Shown piece after piece: positions 55,718 through 64,000 of a DNA stretch of 64,000 bases. Below the pieces are notes generated by a model that did no database searches, was not told the origin of the DNA, and worked only from the letters and a program-made list of their open reading frames with translations. The DNA is from Calamus simplicifolius (Eukaryota > Streptophyta > Magnoliopsida > Arecales > Arecaceae). The position numbers and the translations under genes are program-made. Every line of letters starts with the position of its first letter. Position 1 is the stretch's first letter. The DNA lies in the NCBI GenBank assembly GCA_900491605.1, contig UESW01004259.1, positions 106,704 to 170,703 on the forward strand. Reading direction: 5' to 3'.

Positions 55718-57074
55718 TGTTTTGAATCAATTGCAAAACATAAGTTTCAAAGTTTCAGAACCTGGAGTCGATACCTAGGAATGCTGGAGCCGACCCCATG
55801 GCCAGTCAAATACTCTTCTGATTTTGATACGGACTGGAGCCGACATCTAGAGTTTCGGAGCCGACACCCAGAGTTTCGAAGTCGACACTTACAGTGTCTG
55901 GAGCCGACTCCGATGCGGGGATAGAACGTTTGATTTTTGACTACATCGGAGCCGACACTTACAGTCTTTTGGAGCCAACACCTGAGTATGGCGAGCCGAC
56001 ACCTAACTTTTTCGAGTCGACTCCTCGATGAACTCAGAACTTTCTATTTTTGGATAAACGACTTGGAGCCGACACCTGAAAAGTTGGAGCCGACTCCAAC
56101 CTATCTGGAACGAAAATTTAAAAAGCCAGATCAGCTCTAACGGTAATATTTTCTCTTTACCTAACTTCTAACGGATATATTTTGTTTGGAAAAACTTTCC
56201 AGGTACATTCCAACGGCTAGTTTTCTCACCAAAAATGGATTAAAGGAATTCTATAAGAGGGAGAGAACGCCGTTTGAAAAGAAGAGGAAAAAATGGAAAA
56301 ATCGAAGTGAATACAAATAAAAAATACGAGAAGTCTTGAGCCTGAAATCAAGAGAAAAGTATCCAAACTCAAATCCTTCCACTCCAAAAAGCTCAAAGAA
56401 GAATCCAAGGAGCTCATATTGAAAAAATCAGAGGATTCCAAAAATAGAAGAAAAAGCTCTATTTTCTCAAATTCTCATCTGCAACATTTGCAACGAATCA
56501 AAGCTGAGGCCTGATTCAACATCTCCAAAGAGAAGAGGAAAAGAAGAAAAGCTCAAATCCAACAATCTTCAAAATAGGCTTTCTAACCTTGCTTATTCAT
56601 TTTGAATATTCGCTCATTTGAGGAGCTTTGTATTATCGAAAAATATTATTCTTTCTTTGTTTGTGCTAGTTCTATCAAGGGGATTGAACTAGTGGAGGTT
56701 GTATACCTCGGGTCAAGCTAGATTAGCTTGAGTTTAGGGTTTTGTGCCGGTGAGCCCGAAAACCAACTGGTCATTGTGATCCCTGGAAACAACAAGTTTG
56801 AGTTGTGATCTTGTAAAACAACTCGACTGTAATCAAGAGGATTATAGTGTAGACCCAAGTGGATCTTGGGAGTGGACGTAGGTGTTGGATACACCGAATC
56901 ACTATAAAACCTTTGTGTTTGCCGTGCTTTGATTATCTCTTTCTCTATCTCCTTGGTTGTACTTAACATTCGCATTGCATTTCATCTATCTCCCAGCACA
57001 TAGTTGTTAAAAGGTTAAAATTTTTAAAGAACCCAATTCACCCCCCCCCTCTTGGGTTGCCATCTGGGCCAACA
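55718..57074 (+). repeat. 5' LTR of SIRE-type copia
   Basis: 1,357 bp. It contains a cluster of GGAGCCGACACC motifs (55766-56105), a TATA-like CTATAAGAGGG (about 56250), a leader, and ends shortly after a poly-C run (57044-57052) at CCAACA. The 5' boundary is inferred from the TGTTTTG start; no partner LTR is available to check it. Confidence 0.7.
55766..56105. repeat. Cluster of about 12 GGAGYCGACWCC-type motifs in SIRE LTR
   Basis: TGGAGTCGATACCT, TGGAGCCGACCCCA, CGGAGCCGACACCC, TGGAGCCGACTCC, TCGAGTCGACTCC and others recur at irregular 20-40 bp spacing. The core GGAGTCGACTCC is a perfect 12-bp palindrome. The cluster lies about 150-480 bp upstream of the TATA-like site, where U3 regulatory repeats usually lie. 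Confidence 0.85.
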
Positions 57075-57087
57075 ATTGGTATCAGAG
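57075..57087 (+). other. Primer-binding site of SIRE element
   Basis: TTGGTATCAGAGC directly follows the LTR end CCAACA; TGGTATCAGAGC is complementary to the 3' end of initiator Met-tRNA. The first gag ATG is 50 nt downstream. Confidence 0.9.
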
Positions 57088-57136
57088 CTTGTGCTCATTG
57101 TTTATTTGATCACATGATCAAGAGCTAAAGATCCAA

Positions 57137-58660
57137 ATGGCAGCTCAAGTTGGATCTTCATTTACTGAAGGTCATTCTACAAATAGACCTCCATTGTTTA
57201 ATGGTTACAACTATTCATATTGGAAAGCAAGAATGAGAATATTCATTCAAGCTTCAGATTATGAATTATGGAGTGTTATAATCAATGGACCTAGCACACC
57301 CACACACGTAGTTGATGGTTCTATTGTTCCTAAGCCCGAAAGGGATTGGAATGAGAATGATAGGAATGGCTCAGCTTAATGCTAAAGCCATGAATGTTTT
57401 ATACTGTTCATTAGATGCTAACAAATTTAATCGTATCTCTACATGTAATTCCACAAAATAGATATGAGATAGATTAGAGGTTATCCATAAGGGTACAAAT
57501 CAAGTTAAAGAATCTAAGATAAATATTCTTGTTCATAAGTATGAATTATTCAGCATGGAATAAACTGAAACTATAGCATGCATGTATACTAGATTCACCG
57601 ACATTGTAAATGGTTTGAAAAGTCTAAGTAAGATTTATACTAATTCTGAACTTGTTTGCAAAATTCTTAGGTCACTTCCAAGGACTTGGGAAGCAAAGGT
57701 GACAGCAATCCAAGAAGCCAAGGACCTCAACACTTTACCCTTGGAGGAGCTACTTGGATCACTAATGACCCATGAGTTAACCATGAAGCAGCACATAGAG
57801 GAAGATGTTAAAAAGAAGAAGACTATAGCTCTTAAGGCTGCAGAAAGTGAGGAGAGTTGTAGTGACAATGATGATGATGATGAGACTGCTCTTCTAGCTA
57901 GAAAATTCAAAAAAATCATGAGAAGAAAGAGACCCTTCCACAAGAAGAAATCTGGAATTAAGATGGAAGGAGAAAAAGAAAAGGACAAAGACAAGGACAA
58001 AGAGAAAGACCCCTTGATTTGCTATGAGTGTAAGAAACCGGGGCACTTTAGATATGATTGTCCTCTACTAAAGAAAACCTACAAGAAGAAGAAGAAAGCC
58101 TATGTTGCAACCTGGAGCGACAACGATGAATCCTCTTCAGAGGAAGATCAAAAAGAAGTTGCAAACATTTACTTTATGGCAAACGACGACAACGAGGTAA
58201 ATCCTGAAAACCCTTGTGATGATTTTGCATTTGATGAATTGTTTGAAGCTTTTAATGAACTAGTTGATGATTTTAAAGCTTTGAAAAAGAAATACAAGTT
58301 TTTGAAAAAATGATAACTCAATTCTCATCAAAGAAAAGGATAATCTTACTTATGAGATTGAGATGCTGAAATCTGAAAATAATAATTTGACAAAAGAGAG
58401 AGAGTCAATTTCCAATGAAAATGATAAATTAAAGAAGGAAGTAGATAAATATAAGATATTGTTGATAAATTTACTTATAGTTCTGAAAAACTTAATTTGT
58501 TATTAGGTAATCAAAGAGCCATATTTGATAAAGTTGGATTAGGATATAGACCTAACATAAAACAAAAATTTATCAAAAACTTCTTTAGAAAAGAAAAAAT
58601 AAAGATAATGTTACATGTCATTATTGTAACAAGAAAGGCCATAAATCCTATGAATGTAAT
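57137..58660 (+). pseudogene. SIRE gag remnant with two zinc knuckles
   Basis: The ATG at 57137 opens MAAQVGSSFTEGHSTNRPPL, then FNGYNYSYWKARMRIFIQAS, the copia gag core. After breaks near 57375 and 57560 the frame 57582-58313 gives YTRFTDIVNGLKSLSKIYTN and a basic stretch, then an intact CCHC knuckle C-Y-E-C-K-K-P-G-H-F-R-Y-D-C (58020-58061). An acidic tail follows to a stop at 58311. A second intact knuckle, C-H-Y-C-N-K-K-G-H-K-S-Y-E-C, lies at about 58617-58658. Two knuckles are usual for SIRE gags. Frameshifts make the gene inactive. Confidence 0.88.
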
Positions 58661-58799
58661 GTGAGAAACAGTAACAAACATTTAAATAGTAAAGGAAAGA
58701 AAATATGGGTTTCCAAAGGAACAATCTTTTATGCTACTAACCATGAAGGACCCAAGAAGGCTTGGGTACCTAAATATAAGACTTACTTATTTTTGTAGG

Positions 58800-61700
58800 A
58801 GTGTCTTGCGGCCAAAAGATCAAAGCGAAAGTGGTATCTTGATAATGGTTGCTCAAGACACATGACGGGTGACAAGGATCAATTCATCACCCTTGAAAGC
58901 AAAAGAGGAGGAGTTGTTACGTTTGGTGACAATGGCAAAGGCCAAATCATGGAATTTGGTAATATTTAAATAACTTCCTCCACATATATTGAAAATGTTT
59001 TATATGTCAATGGTTTAAAACATAATTTAATTAGTATTAATCAATTATGTGATAAAGGTTTTAAAGTATCATTTGAAGCATCTATCTGCACTGTTTCTAA
59101 TCCCATTGATAATAGCATTATTTTTATTGAAAAATAAATGGCAATGTATACTTGATTGATTTGGACAATTTGTCTACTAGTAATCATTGCATAGTTGCTA
59201 ATAATGCTAATGTGAATGAGATTGGTTGGTTATGGCATCGTAGATTAGGTCATGCAAGCACACACCTAATTTCAAAATTAATAAGAATGGATTTAGTAAA
59301 AGGACTTCCACAACTAAATTTTGAAAATAACAAGATTTGCGATGCATGTCAATTTGGTAAACAAACTAGAAACTCTTTCAAAACTAAAAATATTGTTTCC
59401 ACTTCTAGGCCACTTGAACTACTTCACATGGACCTTTTTGGACCTACTAGAACCATAAGTCTAGGAGGAAAGAAATATGATCTTGTGATTATAGATGATT
59501 ACTCTAGATATACTTGGGTATTATTTTTAGCTCATAAAGATGAGACATTTCCATTATTTTTGAAATTCTTCAAAAAGGTCACAAATGAGAAAAATAATAC
59601 CATAGTATCTCTTAGAAGTGATCATGGCACTGAATTTGAAAATCATCTATTTAAAAACTTTTGCATAGAAAATGGTATCCATCATAATTTTCAGCACCTA
59701 GAACACCACAACAAAATGGAGTAGTTGAAAGAAAAAATAGAACCTTAGAAGACATGGCCCGTACCATGCTATGTGAAAGCAACCTACCAAAATACTTTTG
59801 GACGAAAGTTTTAAACACGGCATGTTACATTCTTAATAGAGCTTTGATTAGGCCAATCATTAAGAAAACTCCTTATGAACTATGGAATAATAGAAAACCA
59901 AACATAAGCTACTTTCATGCATTTGGTTGTAAATGTTTCATTCATAATAATGGTAAAGATAATCTAGGAAAATTTGATGCAAAATCTGATGAAGGCATTT
60001 TCTTAGGATATTCAACATCTAGTAAAGCCTATAGAGTGTTTAACAAGAGAAACTTAATTATAGAAAATCTATTCATGTAATTTTTGATGAATCTTTAGCA
60101 TCTAGTTCAAGAATAATTGATGATGAGGAAGATACAAACATTCTAGAAAGAGACATTAAAAAATTAAATATTGATGTATCTTCAGATCAAGAACAAGAAG
60201 CCAAAGATAATGATTCCCCTAGTGTTGATGTTGATGCAAATCATAATGATATAGATCTTCCTAGAGATTGGAGATATGCCTATGATCATTCAAAAGAATT
60301 AATTACAGGTGATCCATCTCAAGGAGTAAGAACTAGATCATCAATGAGAAACATCAACAATCATCTTGTATTTGTATCTCAAATTGAACCTAAAACTATT
60401 GAATAGGCAGAAAAAGATAATAATTGGATGTTAACCATGCAAGAAGAATTAAATCAATTTACTAGGAATAATGTCTGGACTCTTGTAGATAGACCTAAAG
60501 ATCATTCTGTTATAGGATCAAAATGGGTATTTAGAAATAAATTAGACGAAAATGGCATTGTAATTAGAAACAAAGCTAGATTAGTCGCAAAAGGATATAA
60601 TCAAGAAGAAGAAATTGATTTTGATAAACTTTTGCACCTGTAGCTAGACTAGAATCAATTAGATTATTACTCACATTTGCATGTCATATGCATATCAATT
60701 TATTTCAAATGGATGTTAAAAGCATTTTTAAATGGTTTTATAAATGAGGAACTTTATGTTGAACAACCTCCTGGTTTTGAAGATCATGAATTTCCAAATC
60801 ATGTTTTTAAACTACACAAAGCACTATATGGTTTAAAACAAGCACCTAGAGCTTGGTATGAAAGATTAAGTAGATTTTTGATTGAAAATGACTTTATAAG
60901 AGGAAATGTTGATAAAACACTATTTTTGAAAAGAAAAGACAAGGATTTATTAGTAGTACAAATATATGTTGATGATATTGTATTCGATGCTACTAACAAT
61001 CTGTTATGTTAATAATTTGCTAAGTTAATGCAGGGTGAGTTTGAGATGAGCATGATGGGAGAACTCAATTTCTTCCTAGGACTTCAAATCAAGCAAAGCA
61101 AAGAGGAATTTTCATTAATCAAGCAAAATACACAAAATAACTTCTCAAGAAGTTTGGAATGGAGTCAATAAAACCACTTGGAACACCTATGAGCCCTTCA
61201 TGCAAATTGGACAAAGATGAAGATGGTAAGAAAGTAGATCAAAAATATTACAGAGGTATGATCGGATCTCTTCTTTACTTAACAGCTAGTAGACCAGATA
61301 TCATGTTTGTTGTTTGTCTATGTGCTAGATTTCAATCTGAACCAAAAGAATCTCACTTAATTGCTGTAAAAAGAATCTTAAGATATTTAAGTGGAACTAA
61401 AAATGTAGGCCTATGGTATTCTAGAGACTCAACATTAAACTTAATTGCATATTCTGATTCCGACTATGCTGGATGTAAATTAGATAGAAAAAGCAAAAGT
61501 GGTGCATGTCAATTTTTAGGATGTAACTTAATCTCTTGGTTTAGCAAAAAGCAAAATTCGGTTGCATTATCAACTGCTGAAGCAGAATATGTTACAGCTG
61601 GAAGTTGCTGTGCTCAAATCCTTTGGATTAAGAGACAACTTGAAGACTATGACATAACACTTGATAAAATTCCAATTAGATGTGATAACACAAGTGCAAT

Positions 61701-61842
61701 TAATTTGACTAAAAATCCAATTCAACATTCAAGAACAAAACACATTGAAATTAGATATCACTTTATAAGAGAACATGTAGCTAATAATAAAATTTGTCTT
61801 GATTATGTTAATACTGAAGAACAATTAGCTGATATATTATAA
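58800..61842 (+). pseudogene. SIRE pol remnant: protease, integrase, reverse transcriptase, RNase H
   Basis: Protease: WYLDNGCSRHMTGDKDQF (about 58832-58885), with D-N-G where D-S-G is usual. Integrase: LWHRRLGHAS and CDACQFGKQ (HHCC), ELLHMDLFGPT, LVIIDDYSRYTW and QNGVVERKNRT, with a shift near 59700. Reverse transcriptase: SKWVFRNKLDENG, KARLVAKGYNQEE, FQMDVKSIFLNGF, LYGLKQAPRAWYERL and the catalytic YVDDIVF (about 60967-60987), with shifts near 60630 and 61010. RNase H: YSDSDYAGCKLDRKSKSG, LSTAEAEYVTAG, CDNTSAINLTKNP and HSRTKHIEIRYHFIREH, ending near 61842. Catalytic residues are mostly kept, but several frameshifts and stops disable it. Confidence 0.92.
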
Positions 61843-62410
61843 AACCATTGAGTGAAAAAGATTTTGTTATCTTAGAGGTGAATTAGGGATTTGTGACCCT
61901 TTGGAATGATTTTGAAACTCTAAGGAATGACTATCTAGATTTCTATTAATTTCTTGATAGTTCTTTCATAATTTTAAGGACAAATTATCTAGTCATATGA
62001 GCAATTTGTTCCTCATATTCCAAATATTTTTTCAAGATTTTATTGAACCTATTGTGACAAGTTTCAGTTGTTTGAATCTCAGTCATTTTTTTTCTGAAAC
62101 TGTCAGTGGAGTCGACACCTCAGTTTGAGGAGTCGACATCTTGTCTGTGTCGCTCTCGGTCCCTGACCTTGGAGCCGACACCCGTATAAGTGGAGCCGAC
62201 TTCAGTTCGAGCGCTGACTGTGTTAGCGATTTGGAGTCGACACCCGACTTTGCGGGAGTCGACACCTGGGGGTCCCAAATCGATTTTATTAGGGCAGAGT
62301 CGACACCTCGTCATTTCATTTCTTTCCAAATTCCTTTCAAACACTTCCCAAACTCTCTCAAAGCCTCTCCATCTCTAATTCCACCCTATTCAAGCCATCC
62401 TAAGGATCTA
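61843..62410. other. SIRE pol to 3' ORF spacer
   Basis: AT-rich non-coding DNA to about 62090, then the second motif cluster, then a pyrimidine-rich leader (CCATCTCTAATTCCACCC) immediately before the ATG at 62411. No splice acceptor was assigned with confidence. Confidence 0.5.
62103..62312. repeat. Second cluster of about 7 GGAGYCGACACC motifs
   Basis: TGGAGTCGACACCT (62106), AGGAGTCGACATCT, TGGAGCCGACACCC, TGGAGCCGACTTC, TGGAGTCGACACCC, GGGAGTCGACACCT and AGAGTCGACACCT recur within 210 bp. It is the same motif as in the 5' LTR (55766-56105), but the surrounding sequence is different, so this is not the 3' LTR. Confidence 0.85.
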
Positions 62411-63357
62411 ATGGCACCTAAGAGGAGAGGATCAGTGCTTGGAGTGCCCATAGCAATCGAAAAGCGATCGGCGAGATGACCCGTGCGTGAGCTGTCTTCG
62501 AGTGATTCTTCTTCAACTGCTTCAGACAATCTAGACCAATCATCACCTCAAGTAGATACCCTAGCAGGGAGAGTGATAACTATGGGTAGGAAAGTTGATT
62601 TCGAGTTCTTTCAATCCGAGGGCTTCTCTATTGGGAATCAAATCAAGGAACTAGGTTGGGATAAAGTGTGTTCTCTAGATGTTCCTACATATCCAGCTCT
62701 TGTCAAGGAATTCTATTTTAATCTGTCGAGAGGTGACGGTGGAATCGTGAGCTCAGTCAAAGGTAAAAGAATCCATCTCACCTTTCAAAAATTAGGAAAC
62801 CTCCTTAGCATTCCATTACGGATTAGTTGTCGACATCCACAGTGAGAGGTCAGCCGCCTATCGAGGATGTTAGGAAGAGAAGTTATTGAATTTGAGGAGA
62901 TTAGGGCTAATCAACTGCCTTGGAACTAAGATTGCTTCACAATATTTGCAGTAGAATATTATTTCCAAAAATCGACCGATTTGAGTATGTCTCCGAGCGA
63001 GACATTGTTGTGATGGACAGTGTGTTGACCATCAACCCATAAATTTAGCTGCAATGATGATATTATATGGCTGAGGCTGGAGGGAAAAGAAGATCATCCT
63101 TACCCTACGGCATGGTGCTAACTATGGTTTTCAGAAGCCAAGGTGTTGTGATATTAGACAATGAACCTTCTAAAATCTCAGGCATACTAATTACTATAGT
63201 TTGACCACCTTGCATCGGATGAGATTTGTTAAGATCAACGGGCGATGGGAAAGGAAAGGCAACTTGGATGAGAGAGCCCCTGAACCTAGACTTTCTGCAT
63301 CTTTTGAGGCTGGACCATCTGTGAGGGTTACCTCTCCGCAGCCTAGCACCCCTGTTC
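62411..63357 (+). pseudogene. Extra 3' ORF of SIRE element (Transposase_32-like region)
   Basis: The ATG at 62411 opens MAPKRRGSVLGVPIAIEKRS, then after a shift a Ser-rich linker and VDFEFFQSEGFSIGNQIKEL, GWDKVCSLDVPTYPALVKEF and YFNLSRGDGGIVSSVKGKRI, followed by HLTFQKLGNLLSIP. The block aligns by eye with the plant-specific domain annotated as putative plant transposon protein (Pfam Transposase_32). Broken frames continue it: LPYGMVLTMVFRSQGVVI near 63105, FVKINGRWERKG near 63227 and a Ser/Pro-rich tail. SIRE elements often carry an ORF here, sometimes called env-like, but I see no signal peptide or membrane segment. Role unknown. Confidence 0.6.
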
Positions 63358-63358
63358 T

Positions 63359-64000
63359 GTAGGGAGAAATAGTCTCCGAAGCATGAATATTTTTAAAAAT
63401 TGATAACTATTATCATTGCGGAAATTAAAAGATTACATATTAATCTATCTAATATGCATTAAGATCATATCTTTGCCTATATATTCAGGGTCGTTTGATC
63501 TAAAATATGCATATAAAAACATCAAGATCATATCTTGATCTTCAAGATGACTAGTCACACTATTATCTTGAAGCCTGCCTTAAGAACTAGGGATCAAATC
63601 ACTTACCTTAAGAACAGTTGGTAAATCCTTATTGCTCTGCAGCCGTTCAATCGTCCGGCCTCTAGTATCGTCCACGCGAAGCCCTGAATGATCAGATTTT
63701 CGGGAGTGCTAGCTCGGAAAAATAGCTTTGCTGATCTTGAATCCTCTCACTTGAATCTTCCTCCAAGATCCACCAGGCTTCCGCTAACACCAGAATCACC
63801 AGGATTTTCTATTCTAACATTTTAGAATTACAATCCATGACAATTTAGAATTACAATCCATGACAAATCGTGTATTGTTGTTCTATTTTTGTTCTGTGTT
63901 CTCTGGTGAGGGAATGCCCTCTATTTATAGTCTCAATTTAGCCTTGACATTTAATTCTGACATTTAAGAATCCGTCGTTTGGCAAAAGTGAAGAGACGCC
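63359..64000 (-). mobile_element. Probable LTR edge of another retrotransposon, promoter facing left
   Basis: At 63359 the coding-like composition of the SIRE 3' ORF ends and a unit starting TGTAGGGAGAAATAG begins (minus-strand end ...CTATTTCTCCCTACA). On the minus strand a TATA box GACTATAAATAGAGG lies at about 63943-63929, followed by leader sequence, which is LTR-like order. A 22-bp stretch (TTTAGAATTACAATCCATGA) is repeated at 63822 and 63844. The rest lies beyond the window and no target duplication can be checked. Confidence 0.4.

Larger units (their letters stand above)
55718..63358 (+). mobile_element. SIRE-type Ty1/copia retrotransposon with extra 3' ORF
   Basis: The 5' LTR 55718-57074 starts TGTTTTGAATC and ends GCCAACA. 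The primer site TTGGTATCAGAGC (57075-57087) matches initiator Met-tRNA. Gag with two zinc knuckles, then protease, integrase, reverse transcriptase and RNase H follow to 61842. A further ORF region lies at 62411-63357, as in SIRE/Maximus elements. The 3' LTR is not in the window; another element's LTR seems to interrupt the last ORF at 63359. Confidence 0.87.

Noticed and set aside
62103..62312. Motif cluster considered as the start of the SIRE 3' LTR
   Set aside because: It shares only the short motif with the 5' LTR; the LTR start TGTTTTGAATC, TATA region and LTR end do not follow.

Overview
The window is plant nuclear DNA: one intact intron-rich housekeeping gene beside about 52 kb of nested, decayed transposable elements. 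The lineages present (Tekay-type chromovirus, Tat, SIRE and Tork copia, CACTA, hAT, L1 and RTE LINEs) together with long introns fit a large, repeat-rich angiosperm genome. A monocot is my best guess, but that is inference. No prokaryotic, organellar, tRNA, rRNA or CRISPR feature was found.

Layout. 1-1768: a probable LTR fragment with a 48-bp minisatellite, then DNA with no gene. 1769-11225, minus strand: a complete nine-exon gene for ERBB3-binding protein 1 (EBP1/PA2G4 family), 397 codons. Its poly(A) signal, all GT-AG introns and a telobox-like 5' element are visible. Intron 8 holds an antisense RTE LINE tail and intron 4 is 5.6 kb. 11226-12062: AT-rich and unassigned DNA.

12063 to about 47.7 kb is one old minus-strand Ty3/gypsy chromovirus, recognisable from gag to chromodomain, split by at least five later insertions: (i) a tentative solo LTR (12406-19052) that itself holds a full-length Tork-type copia (12993-18312, duplication CGGCC); (ii) a solo copia LTR (19215-24004, duplication CCATA) that holds a hAT transposon (20883-23813, 8-bp duplication TACTCAAT); (iii) a 5'-truncated L1-type LINE (24403-27462); (iv) a chromovirus derivative with only gag and protease between its LTRs (28487-32614); (v) a 11.9-kb non-autonomous Tat-lineage element (35703-47616, duplication AGAAC) with an antisense extra ORF and several tandem arrays. 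Removing the insertions restores collinear gag-PR-RT-RH-IN-chromodomain order in the outer element.

48535 to about 55.7 kb is the 5' part of a CACTA transposon: CACTA terminus, AT-rich subterminal repeats rich in GCGACGCAA, two large 85-bp satellite arrays, a TATA box with a short first exon, and a DUF4218-type transposase remnant. 55718-63358 is a SIRE-type copia with a 1.36-kb 5' LTR, degenerate gag-pol and an extra 3' ORF. From 63359 the edge of another LTR runs off the window.

Only EBP1 appears to be a functional gene. All transposon coding regions carry stops or frameshifts. The least ordinary signals are the CACTA satellite arrays with a shared left junction, the CTCGG-N-CCGAG palindromes throughout the Tat element, and the repeated GGAGYCGACACC motif in two places of the SIRE element. 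I saw no evidence of a new enzymatic or defence system.
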